Of a stretch of DNA of 12,662 nucleotides, positions 1 through 6,820 are shown in pieces. The stretch's first letter is position 1. Each line of letters opens with the position of its first letter. This DNA is from Acidothermales bacterium (GTDB taxonomy: Bacteria > Actinomycetota > Actinomycetes > Streptosporangiales > WHST01). Where the stretch lies: NCBI GenBank assembly GCA_017354575.1, contig JAFMQP010000066.1:1-12662 (forward strand), in the 5' to 3' direction. Made by a program: the position numbers and the translations under genes. The notes beneath the pieces were generated by a model. It was not told where the DNA came from and made no database searches. It saw nothing but the letters and a program-made list of their open reading frames with translations.

Positions 1-1
1 C

Positions 2-892
2 GACGGGTCCGCGCGGCCCGGCGACCAGATCGCCGCGGCCACCGTCGCCGCCGAGCGGATCGCCGACCTCGTCCGGCTCGGCTACGACGTCGCCGTCACC
101 CACGGAAACGGCCCGCAGGTCGGCAACATCCTCGTCAAGAACGAGCTCGCCGCCCAGGTCGTGCCGCCCGTGCCGCTCGACTGGTGCGGCGCGCAGACCC
201 AGGCCACCATCGGGTTCGTCGTCATGGACGCGCTGCAGTACGCGTTCGCCGTCCGCGGCGTCGACCGGTTGGTGGCCGCGCTCGTCACGCGCACCCGCGT
301 CGACCGTGACGACCCCGGCCTGCGGCGGCCGACCAAGCCGGTCGGCCGGTACCTGTCCGCCGACGAGGCGCGCACGATGATCGAGCACGGGCAGACGTGG
401 GAGGAGCGCGGCGAGCGCGGCTGGCGCCGCGTCGTCGCGTCACCCGAACCGCTCGAGGTGCTGGACGCCGACGCCGCGCGGACGCTGGTCGACGCCGGCT
501 TCGTCGTGGTCTCGGCGGGCGGCGGCGGTATCCCCGTCGTCCGCGAGGCCGACGGGACGCTGCGCGGCGTCGAGGCCGTCATCGACAAGGACCTCACCGC
601 CGCGCTGCTCGCCCGCGCGCTCGACGCGGACGTGCTGCTCATCGCCACCGACGTCGACCACGTGCAGACGGGCTTCGGCACGCCGGACGCCAGCCCGATC
701 GGGCGCACGACGCCCGCCGGGCTGCGCACACTGGCCGCCGCGGGCGAGTTCGCCGCCGGGTCGATGGGCCCCAAGGTCGAGGCGGCGTGCCGGTTCGTCG
801 AGGGCGGCGGCACGCGTGCGGTCATCACGTCGCTTTCCCGCATCGAGGACGCGATGCTGCACGGAACCGGTACGGTCGTCGAACCTGCGTGA
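2..892 (+). CDS. arcC: Carbamate kinase, 5'-truncated by window edge
   Basis: Amino-acid kinase family enzyme that interconverts carbamoyl phosphate + ADP with ATP + carbamate in the cytoplasm. The frame is open from base 2, so the gene begins left of the window; 296 residues are visible against roughly 310 for the family, so only the N-terminal strand and first glycine loop (A-L-G-G-N) are missing. Visible motifs are HGNGPQVG (bases about 110-133), the CGAQTQATIGF segment, the DKDLTAALLA/VLLIATDVD nucleotide-site region (about 587-658) and GSMGPKVEAA near the C-terminus (about 761-790). A GTG at 161 is internal and is not the start, because the HGNGPQVG motif lies upstream of it. It ends 14 bp before a ring-opening amidohydrolase with a strong ribosome binding site, indicating one operon. 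The linkage suggests catabolic ATP recovery from a ureido compound rather than the arginine deiminase pathway, since no arcA/arcB is visible. The family call is secure; the pathway is inference. Confidence 0.95.
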   Translation, partial: DGSARPGDQIAAATVAAERIADLVRLGYDVAVTHGNGPQVGNILVKNELAAQVVPPVPLDWCGAQTQATIGFVVMDALQYAFAVRGVDRLVAALVTRTRVDRDDPGLRRPTKPVGRYLSADEARTMIEHGQTWEERGERGWRRVVASPEPLEVLDADAARTLVDAGFVVVSAGGGGIPVVREADGTLRGVEAVIDKDLTAALLARALDADVLLIATDVDHVQTGFGTPDASPIGRTTPAGLRTLAAAGEFAAGSMGPKVEAACRFVEGGGTRAVITSLSRIEDAMLHGTGTVVEPA

Positions 893-906
893 CGGGAGGA
901 ACGCCC

Positions 907-2013
907 ATGCCGGAGCCGATCGAGGTCAGGAAGGTCGTGCTCGGGTCGGTGAGCGACGCGTCCGGGCTCGCGGCGCTCCTCGACGACGGCGTCGTCGAGG
1001 CCGACCGCGTCGTCGCCGTCGTGGGCAAGACCGAGGGCAACGGCGGCGTCAACGACTACACCCGCATCATCGCCGACCGCGCGTTCCGCGAAGTACTGGT
1101 CGACCGCGGCAGCCGCACCGTGGACGAGGTGCGGCAGGTGCCGATCGTCTGGTCCGGCGGCACCGACGGCGTCATCAGCCCGCACGCCACGGTCTTCGCG
1201 ACGCTGCCCGCCGACCGCGCCGTCGCCACCGACGAGCCGCGGCTGACGGTCGGCTACGCGCTGAGCGACCGGCTGCCGCCCGAGGAGATCGGCCGCACCG
1301 CGATGGTCGACAAGGTCGCCGCGGCCGTCCGCGACGCGACGGCCCGCGCGGGCGTCACCGACCCGGCCGACGTCCACTACGTGCAGACCAAGACGCCGCT
1401 GCTCACCATCGACACCATCAGGGACGCCAAGAGACGCGGGCAGACCGTGTGGACCGAGCACACGCTCGAGTCGATGGACCTCTCCAACGGGTGCACCGCA
1501 CTCGGCGTCGCGGTGGCACTCGGCGAGATCGAGCGGCCCGAGGACGAGGACGTGCTGCACGACCGCTCGCTGTACTCGTCGGTGGCGTCGTGTTCGTCCG
1601 GCGTCGAACTGGACCGTGCGCAGGTGGTCGTCGTCGGCAACGCGCGGGGCATCGGCGGCCGCTACCGGATCGGCCACTCGGTCATGCGCGACGCGCTGGA
1701 CGCCGACGGCATCTGGGCGGCGATCCGCGACGCCGGTCTCCACCTGCCCGACCGCCCGCACCCGTCCGACCTCGGCGACCGCCTGGTCAACGTGTTCCTC
1801 AAGTGCGAGGCGAGCCAGGACGGCACCGTGCGCGGGCGGCGTAACGCGATGCTCGACGACTCCGACGTGCACTGGCACCGGCAGATCAAGGCCTGCGTGG
1901 GCGGCGTGGCCGCGGCGGTCACCGGCGACCCCGCGGTGTTCGTCTCGGTGTCCGCCGCGCATCAGGGACCGGACGGGGGCGGCCCGGTCGCCGCCGTCGT
2001 CGACCTCGGCTGA
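907..2013 (+). CDS. Ring-opening amidohydrolase (cyanuric acid hydrolase/barbiturase family)
   Basis: A 368-residue member of the AtzD/TrzD/barbiturase family, which hydrolyses an amide bond of a cyclic ureide (cyanuric acid to carboxybiuret, or barbituric acid to ureidomalonate). The family is a threefold repeat, each with a Lys-Ser pair. Here they are K41 (VVGKTEGNG) with S83 (WSGGTDG), K162 (VQTKTPLL) with S230 (SCSSGVEL), and K299 (FLKCEAS) with S347 (VSVSAAHQGP). The C-terminal HQGPDGGGP (352-360) corresponds to the metal-binding loop. Length and all six residues match the family, so it looks functional. The start is fixed by GGGAGGA at 894-900, six bases before the ATG. It is co-transcribed with the carbamate kinase and followed after 137 bp by a permease. 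The exact substrate cannot be read from the sequence; barbiturate-like ureides seem at least as likely as s-triazines, because no biuret or allophanate hydrolase is visible. Confidence 0.9.
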   Translation: MPEPIEVRKVVLGSVSDASGLAALLDDGVVEADRVVAVVGKTEGNGGVNDYTRIIADRAFREVLVDRGSRTVDEVRQVPIVWSGGTDGVISPHATVFATLPADRAVATDEPRLTVGYALSDRLPPEEIGRTAMVDKVAAAVRDATARAGVTDPADVHYVQTKTPLLTIDTIRDAKRRGQTVWTEHTLESMDLSNGCTALGVAVALGEIERPEDEDVLHDRSLYSSVASCSSGVELDRAQVVVVGNARGIGGRYRIGHSVMRDALDADGIWAAIRDAGLHLPDRPHPSDLGDRLVNVFLKCEASQDGTVRGRRNAMLDDSDVHWHRQIKACVGGVAAAVTGDPAVFVSVSAAHQGPDGGGPVAAVVDLG

Positions 2014-2150
2014 CGTCCAACGAGACAGCGGAGCGGAAGGCGCACCGCACGATGCGTCGGCGGGCTCTTCCGCCGCGGTCCGCCATCGTGCTACATCACT
2101 GCGCGCGGGGGCCGTGACGCTCCCGGTCACCTTCTCGTCGAAACGGGCTC

Positions 2151-3719
2151 ATGGGCAGGCACGCGACGCACCAGACCGACGGCAGAAATTCGTCCCGCCG
2201 GTTACCGGCAGAGCTCGCCATCTACCGCGCCGACACCCACCGGCACGTGATCCCGCGCCTGTTCGGCCGCGGGGACCTCGTCCTGCTCGGCCTCGGCGTG
2301 ATGATCGGCGCCGGCATCTTCACCCTGGCCGCCGAGCAGGCGGCCGCCAGCGCGGGTCCCGCGGTCATCGTGTCGTTCCTCGTCGCCGGGTTGGTCTGCC
2401 TGCTCGCCGCGATGTCGTACGCGGAACTGTCCTCGGCGATCCCCGTCGCCGGAAGCGCGTACACCTTCAGCTACGTCATCTTCGGCGAGTTCTGGGCGTG
2501 GCTCGTCGGCTGGGCGCTGCTGCTCGAGCTCGTCCTCGCCGCCGCCGTCGTGAGCAGGTCGTGGTCGGAGTACCTCGTCGCGACGCTCGACGGCTTCGGC
2601 GTGCGGCTACCGGACTCGATCGGCTCCCTCCTGCACTTCGACTCCGCGGTCAACGTCGGGTCGGTGGTGTTGATCGCCCTGCTGACCCTCGTGGTCGCGA
2701 CCGGGACGCGGCTTTCCGTGCGGGTGATCCGCGCGGTCGTCATCGCGAAGGTCGCCGTCGTCGTCTTCATCGTGCTGCTCGGTGCGCTCTACATCCACTT
2801 GCGGAACTACACGCCGTTCATCCCGCCGGCCAAGCCCGGTAGCGGCACCGACCCAGGTGTCGTCCTCGAGCACCTCACCGGCAGCGTCGGCCACCAGTAC
2901 GGCCTGTTCGGCATCTTCGCCGCGGCCGGTGTCGTCACGTTCGCGTTCATCGGCTTCGACCTCATCGCGACCGCCGCCGAGGACGCACGAGAGCCGCGTC
3001 GCGCCGTCCCGTGGGGGATGCTCCTCGGGGTCGGTCTGGTGACGCTGGTCTACCTGGCGATGGCGATCGTGATCGTCGGCATCCGCCCGTACACGAAGCT
3101 CGCCACCGGCGCGTCGGTCTCGGCCGCCTTCGCGGCGGTGGGCCTCGGCTGGGCGGCCAAGGTCATCAACGTGGGGGCGTTGCTCGCGCTCACGACCGTC
3201 GTCATGGTCGTGCTCATCGCGCTCAGCCGGGTCGTCTTCGCGATGGGACGCGACGGGCTGCTGCCCACCGGGCTGTCGCACGTGAACCGGAGGTTCTACT
3301 CACCCGCCAGGGCGACGGTGCTGGCCGGGTGCGCCGCGGCTGTCCTGTCGCTCTACCCACGGGTCGGCGACCTCGCCGAGGCCCTGGTGCTGGGCGCGCT
3401 GTTCGCGTTCGTGTTCTGCTCGGTCGGTGTGCTGGTGCTCAGGCGCACCCAACCGCGGATGCCGCGGGGCTTCCGCATGCCCGGCGTGCCGCAGCTGCCG
3501 ATCCTCGCGATCTGCGCGATCGGCTGGCTGATGCTCAACCTGCACGTCGCGACCTGGCGCAACTTCCTGGTCTGGATGCTCGTCGGCGTGCTCGTCTACC
3601 TGGTCTACGGACGCAGGCACAGCCGCCTGCACCGCGGCGAGGAGCCGGAGGTGATCCCCCCGGAGCCGGGCACGGCTCCGGGGACGCCGCCGGGCGCTCA
3701 GAACCCCCAGATGTGGTAG
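2151..3719 (+). CDS. APC-superfamily amino acid permease (cationic amino acid transporter type)
   Basis: Integral membrane transporter of 522 residues with about 12 hydrophobic segments (roughly 43-62, 70-90, 113-132, 168-184, 196-212, 253-273, 288-310, 336-357, 385-402, 409-429, 449-465, 470-486). Signature elements of the CAT/YfnA-like branch are the unwound TM1 motif GVMIGAGIF (49-57), GSAYTFSY (101-108), FIGFD (266-270), EDAREPRR (277-284) and FAMGRDGLLP (363-372). The first 40 residues and the Pro/Gly-rich C-terminal tail (497-522) are cytoplasmic by prediction. ATG 2151 is the first start after an in-frame stop; its ribosome binding site is weak. It lies 137 bp downstream of the ring-opening amidohydrolase on the same strand and might import a substrate or amino acid for that pathway, but it could equally be an independent gene. 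Its last 22 bases overlap, tail to tail, the end of the oppositely oriented oxidoreductase gene. Substrate unknown. Confidence 0.9.
   Translation: MGRHATHQTDGRNSSRRLPAELAIYRADTHRHVIPRLFGRGDLVLLGLGVMIGAGIFTLAAEQAAASAGPAVIVSFLVAGLVCLLAAMSYAELSSAIPVAGSAYTFSYVIFGEFWAWLVGWALLLELVLAAAVVSRSWSEYLVATLDGFGVRLPDSIGSLLHFDSAVNVGSVVLIALLTLVVATGTRLSVRVIRAVVIAKVAVVVFIVLLGALYIHLRNYTPFIPPAKPGSGTDPGVVLEHLTGSVGHQYGLFGIFAAAGVVTFAFIGFDLIATAAEDAREPRRAVPWGMLLGVGLVTLVYLAMAIVIVGIRPYTKLATGASVSAAFAAVGLGWAAKVINVGALLALTTVVMVVLIALSRVVFAMGRDGLLPTGLSHVNRRFYSPARATVLAGCAAAVLSLYPRVGDLAEALVLGALFAFVFCSVGVLVLRRTQPRMPRGFRMPGVPQLPILAICAIGWLMLNLHVATWRNFLVWMLVGVLVYLVYGRRHSRLHRGEEPEVIPPEPGTAPGTPPGAQNPQMW
3658..3683. terminator. Perfect 10-bp hairpin in the convergent gene junction
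   Basis: CCCCGGAGCC (3658-3667) and GGCTCCGGGG (3674-3683) form a perfect 10-bp stem with a 6-nt loop. It sits inside the last codons of the permease gene and just beyond the stop of the opposite-strand oxidoreductase, where a bidirectional terminator would be useful. No T-tract follows on either strand, so termination is an inference; it may also simply reflect the Pro/Gly-rich tail it encodes. Confidence 0.4.
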
Positions 3720-4090
3720 GACTCGATCTCCATCCGGGCGCTCACCCGCGGCCGTTCGCGGTTGGCGTACGGCGTGCCCCTGTAGTGCCTCGCGAGCCGG
3801 TCGATGTCGGTGAGGTCGGGGTCGGGCGCTGTGGTCACCGTGCCCTGCAAGCTGACGTGCCGGTACCACGAGTCGCCGTCCAGCACGGTGAGCGAGATGC
3901 GCGGATCCGCGGCGATGTGCTGGAGGCGCTTCCGGCCCGCGTCGAGGTTCACCAGGATGCGGCCGTCGTCCCAGAGGTACCAGGTGGCGACGGAGACGGG
4001 CGCGCCGTCCGGGCGCACGGTCGCCATCACGGCCGGGTTGGGGCGCTGCAGCAGCTCGACGAGGTCGGCGGGAAGCGGCGGTCGTGGCAC
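3698..4090 (-). CDS. PPOX-class split-barrel oxidoreductase, probably F420-dependent (FDOR-B like)
   Basis: A 130-residue flavin/deazaflavin split beta-barrel protein of the pyridoxamine-phosphate-oxidase-like superfamily. Family features visible are an N-terminal helix with a 'P-x-x-A-V-M-A-T-V-R-P-D-G-x-P' strand pair (18-31), the 'R-K-R-L-Q-H-I-A-A-D-P-R-I-S-L' cofactor-phosphate segment (53-67) and the HVSLQGTV strand (78-85). Residue pattern and size resemble actinobacterial F420-binding FDOR-B proteins, but binding of FMN or heme cannot be excluded. The start is GTG at 4090, chosen because GAGGAG lies five bases upstream and the family alignment begins there; upstream codons would run into the preceding gene. 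It begins 14 bp after the stop of the histidine phosphatase, as the last gene of a minus-strand series, and overlaps the convergent permease gene by 22 bp. Substrate unknown. Confidence 0.85.
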   Translation of the reverse strand: MPRPPLPADLVELLQRPNPAVMATVRPDGAPVSVATWYLWDDGRILVNLDAGRKRLQHIAADPRISLTVLDGDSWYRHVSLQGTVTTAPDPDLTDIDRLARHYRGTPYANRERPRVSARMEIESYHIWGF

Positions 4091-4104
4091 GGGTTCTCCT
4101 CGGG

Positions 4105-4695
4105 TCAGTGCGGCGGGACGTTGAGACTGCGGATGACGGGACGGTCGTGCTCGTGCCCGAGCACGGACAGCCGCGCCGTGTCGAGTGTGACGAGCCGGCC
4201 GTGGTCGGGCGGCTGGCCGAGCCAGCGCGCGGTCAGCACCCGCAGGGCGTGGCCGTGGCCGGTGAGCAGCACGTCGCCCTCGTCGAGCGCGGGCGCGATC
4301 CGGGCGAGCACGCGGTCGACGCGCATGCCGACCTCGTCGACCGTCTCGCCCGGGTGCTCGTCGTCGCCCGGCGGGACGCCGTCCGTCCACAGGTACCAGC
4401 CGGGACGCTCGACCCGGATGTCCGGCGTGGTGCGTCCCTCGTAGCCGCCGTAGTCCCACTCGCGCAGGTCGTCGTCGACGCGGACCGCGTGGACGCCGGC
4501 GAGCTCGGCGGTGCGCACGGCCCGGGTCAGCGGGCTGGCGAGGACGAGCGCGAACCGGTGCCTGGCGAGCACGGGGGCGACGGCACGCGCCGCCACCTCG
4601 CCCGCGGGCGTGAGCGGGACGTCGGTACGGCCGGTGTGCCTGCCGTCGCGGCTCCATTCGGTCTCGCCGTGCCGGAGCAGCACCACCTCGCCCAC
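4105..4695 (-). CDS. Histidine phosphatase superfamily protein (phosphoglycerate-mutase-like)
   Basis: A 196-residue member of branch 1 of the histidine phosphatase superfamily, which forms a phosphohistidine intermediate. Catalytic elements are LLRHGETEW (6-14, with R8, nucleophile H9 and E11), R58 in SPLTRA, E79 in REWDYGGYEG and H147 in TGHGHALR. The REWDYGxYEGRT segment is typical of actinobacterial 'acid phosphatase/phosphoglycerate mutase' proteins of about 200 residues rather than of true glycolytic mutases, which are longer. The start is GTG 4695, 10 bp after the stop of the upstream M15 peptidase gene; the next gene follows after 14 bp, so the three are likely co-transcribed. There is no signal peptide, so it is cytoplasmic. 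Physiological substrate unknown; a metabolic or sugar-phosphate phosphatase role is only inference. Confidence 0.9.
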   Translation of the reverse strand: MGEVVLLRHGETEWSRDGRHTGRTDVPLTPAGEVAARAVAPVLARHRFALVLASPLTRAVRTAELAGVHAVRVDDDLREWDYGGYEGRTTPDIRVERPGWYLWTDGVPPGDDEHPGETVDEVGMRVDRVLARIAPALDEGDVLLTGHGHALRVLTARWLGQPPDHGRLVTLDTARLSVLGHEHDRPVIRSLNVPPH

Positions 4696-4705
4696 GGCAC
4701 CGACC

Positions 4706-5824
4706 CTACTTGTACTCCCAGTGCCACGGCTCGAACGGGCTGTGCTCCGCCCAGTACGGATGGATCCAGCCGAACTTGGGGGCGTTCTGCTTCATCCAGC
4801 GGAACTGCGTTGACCCGTAGACCTGGATCCCGCAGCCGAGGTCGACCGCGTCGCCGAGCCCGTGCCTGCTGGTGCCGGGCACGGCGGCGAGCCCCGGCTT
4901 CCTGCGGAAGACCGAATACTGCACGGACAGGGGACGGTACGAGTCGGTGACGCAGATGTGCCTGTTGAAGCGCATCTGGTACGCCGTGTCGAGCAGCCAG
5001 AACGCGCGCGCGGCCGACGGCTTGAGCATATGGCCCCGCTGCGGGAGCGGGCAGAGCATGCTCGGCGGGATCAGCCCGTTCGGGAAACCGCCGATGTCCG
5101 GCTTGTCGCAGGGCCCGGCACCTGCCGGCTGGCCCATCCGGTCCATCCGCTCCCTGCTGACGCGAAAGGCGTCGCCGAACTGGCCGGCCTTCACCAGCGC
5201 GTTCGTCAGCTGGTCCAGCCGGGCGAGCAACTGGCTGGTGAGCCGCTTCGACTGCGCCTGCAGGCTCGTCCGCCGGTGGTCCAGCGCGGTCTGCTGCTTC
5301 TGCGCGGCGTGCTCGAGCGCCTGCGCGTGGCGGTGCAGCTCGGTCTGCCGGGCGACGTCGCCGGTGTAGTGGGCGACGACGTCCGTCTGCTGGTCGGTCA
5401 GGTACATCACGTCGGTGGTCGTGCGCTCGCGGCTCACCCCGCTCAGCGGGTCGGTCAGCATCGTCGTGACCTCGTCGCCTGTGGGGCTCTCGTAGGCGGA
5501 GACGGCGAGCGCGGCGAGGCGGTCGCGGGCGATGTCGAGCCGTGCCTGGGCGACCTGCTCGGCGTCGGCCGCGGCGAGCAGCTGCCGCTGCGTCGACCGC
5601 AGCCGGACCCGGCCGGCCTGGTACGCCCTGGTGCTCTTGGCCAGCCCGGCGGTGGCGGCGTCGGCCTTGGTGCGCAGCTCGGCGATCTGCTTGCGGAGCC
5701 CGGCGACGTTCTGCTGGGCGCGGGTCGTCGCGGGCGCGGCACTCGCCGGCTGCGCGGGTGCGACGAGCAACGTCGCCGCGACGGCGAGTGCGGCCACCAC
5801 TGGGGAAGTGAGCCGGGCCGGCAC
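4706..5824 (-). CDS. Secreted coiled-coil M15 (VanY-like) peptidoglycan carboxypeptidase, copy A
   Basis: A 372-residue exported zinc peptidase expected to cleave peptidoglycan stem peptides. A Sec signal peptide (about 1-29, ending P-A-S-A) is followed by Gln/Arg/Ala-rich helices likely to be coiled coil (about 34-107 and 155-215) and a C-terminal M15 domain (about 240-372). The catalytic signature is complete: SRHGLGDAVD gives Zn ligands H321 and D328, and EPWH gives base E365 and ligand H368, matching VanX/VanY spacing. Four cysteines (239, 258, 291, 331) probably form disulfides and are conserved in the paralogue at 6821-8038. The start is GTG 5824; the frame has no better upstream start and the signal peptide begins there. 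It heads a tight series with the phosphatase (10-bp gap) and the oxidoreductase; 90 bp separate it from the VOC gene upstream. The coiled-coil plus hydrolase layout recalls FtsEX-controlled wall hydrolases. D,D- versus L,D-specificity cannot be decided. Confidence 0.9.
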   Translation of the reverse strand: MPARLTSPVVAALAVAATLLVAPAQPASAAPATTRAQQNVAGLRKQIAELRTKADAATAGLAKSTRAYQAGRVRLRSTQRQLLAAADAEQVAQARLDIARDRLAALAVSAYESPTGDEVTTMLTDPLSGVSRERTTTDVMYLTDQQTDVVAHYTGDVARQTELHRHAQALEHAAQKQQTALDHRRTSLQAQSKRLTSQLLARLDQLTNALVKAGQFGDAFRVSRERMDRMGQPAGAGPCDKPDIGGFPNGLIPPSMLCPLPQRGHMLKPSAARAFWLLDTAYQMRFNRHICVTDSYRPLSVQYSVFRRKPGLAAVPGTSRHGLGDAVDLGCGIQVYGSTQFRWMKQNAPKFGWIHPYWAEHSPFEPWHWEYK

Positions 5825-5914
5825 GCGTTCACCGTAACCACAGCGGTATCAACGGTCACGTAGCGACACACCGGCCCCGCCTGCCTCGTCCGGGTTGGGG
5901 GCGACGACCCGGGG

Positions 5915-6325
5915 CTACCGCGCGAGCTGGACGATGCGGAACTGGTTGCCGAACGGGTCGCGCGCGCCGCAGTCGATGCCGTAGCCGCGGTCGGTCGGTT
6001 CGTCGTTGAACTCCACGCCGCGCGCCTTCAGCGTCTCGTACGTCTTCTGGCAGTCGTCGGTCGTGAGCCCGAACGTGAAGCCGGTGGCGCCCTTCGACAC
6101 GAGCTCGCGGATCTGCTCGCCGCTCTTCTCGTCCATCCCCGGCGGGCCGGGCTTCTCGAGCAGGATGTCGCGTCCCTCCTGTCCGGGGACGCGGACGGTG
6201 AGCCAGCGCATGGCGCCGAAGTCCACGTCGGCGCTCACCTCCAGGCCGAGCTTGTTCACGTAGAAGTCGAGCGCCTCGTCCTGGTCGGAGACGAACACGT
6301 GCGAGATGTTGATCGAGTTGAACAT
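5915..6325 (-). CDS. VOC-superfamily (glyoxalase/bleomycin-resistance fold) protein
   Basis: A 136-residue protein with two beta-alpha-beta-beta-beta modules (about 5-58 and 80-134). Visible are H9 in ISHVFV, the helix DEALDFYVNKLGLEV (16-30), E57 in ILLEK, the second-module helix around DDCQKTYETLKARGV (90-104) and the terminal DPFGNQFRIVQ (123-133). The usual third and fourth metal ligands (His at the start of module 2 and Glu near the end) are not present in the expected places (FTFGL; Q-F-R-I-V-Q), so classic glyoxalase chemistry is doubtful. ATG 6325 is preceded by CTGGAG six bases upstream. It follows the AraC-type gene by 39 bp on the same strand, a common actinobacterial regulator/VOC pair in which the two are probably co-expressed. 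Ligand unknown. Confidence 0.88.
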   Translation of the reverse strand: MFNSINISHVFVSDQDEALDFYVNKLGLEVSADVDFGAMRWLTVRVPGQEGRDILLEKPGPPGMDEKSGEQIRELVSKGATGFTFGLTTDDCQKTYETLKARGVEFNDEPTDRGYGIDCGARDPFGNQFRIVQLAR

Positions 6326-6364
6326 CGGATTCTCCAGTCGCGTGGAATCGGGACAACCGCAACG

Positions 6365-6787
6365 TTATGCGCGCCGCGACCCCGCCGCTTCTCCGAAACT
6401 GCTCGGCCGTGTCCAGGCCATCGTGAAGCAGTTGGGGGCGAGCCGTACGGGTGTGCGCCGCCGGTACTCGCTCGGGGACTCACCCACGATGTCGCGGAAC
6501 GTGCGGCTGAACGTCCCGAGGCTGCCGAAGCCCACCGCGAAGCAGATGTCGGTGATGCTGCGCCGGGACTCCCGCATCAGGGACATGGCGCGCTCCACCC
6601 GCCGCCGCTGCAGGTACCGGTGTGGCGTCTCGCCGAACGTCGCCCTGAAGGTGCGGATGAAGTGGGCCTCGGAGACGTGCGCAATCCTGGCCAGGCTGGG
6701 GATGTCGAGCGGCCGCGCGTACGCACGGTCCATCGCGTCGCGTGCCCGCAGCATGCGGCGGTTGGTCTGCTCGACGGCCCGGCTCAC
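6365..6787 (-). CDS. AraC/XylS-type transcriptional regulator, DNA-binding domain only
   Basis: A 140-residue protein consisting essentially of the two AraC helix-turn-helix motifs: HTH1 about 30-52 (SLARIAHVSEAHFIRTFRATFG region) and HTH2 about 78-102 (ITDICFAVGFGSLGTFSRTF region), followed by the family's PxxYRRR segment (105-111). There is no N-terminal sensor domain, which is normal for this short subfamily. The tail with APNCF and W-T-R-P-S (117-130) is typical of AraC-type proteins encoded beside VOC genes. The start is GTG 6787 (an ATG just upstream is out of frame and stops at once). It begins 33 bp after the stop of M15 copy B and is followed 39 bp later by the VOC gene, which it may regulate. 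Function otherwise unknown. Confidence 0.9.
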   Translation of the reverse strand: MSRAVEQTNRRMLRARDAMDRAYARPLDIPSLARIAHVSEAHFIRTFRATFGETPHRYLQRRRVERAMSLMRESRRSITDICFAVGFGSLGTFSRTFRDIVGESPSEYRRRTPVRLAPNCFTMAWTRPSSFGEAAGSRRA

Positions 6788-6820
6788 GAGCTCATCTCAC
6801 CACGCCACGGCGCGTGCGTC

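Noticed and set aside
82..2130. A 682-codon open frame on the minus strand across the carbamate kinase and amidohydrolase genes
   Set aside because: It mirrors two confidently identified plus-strand genes, has low-complexity Arg/Ala/Val/Asp-rich composition and no recognisable domain; such shadows are common in GC-rich DNA.
5825..5862. GTAAC/GTTAC pentamers upstream of both M15 genes as MtrA boxes
   Set aside because: Spacing and orientation differ between the two genes and from the direct-repeat pattern I recall for MtrA; short pentamers occur by chance.
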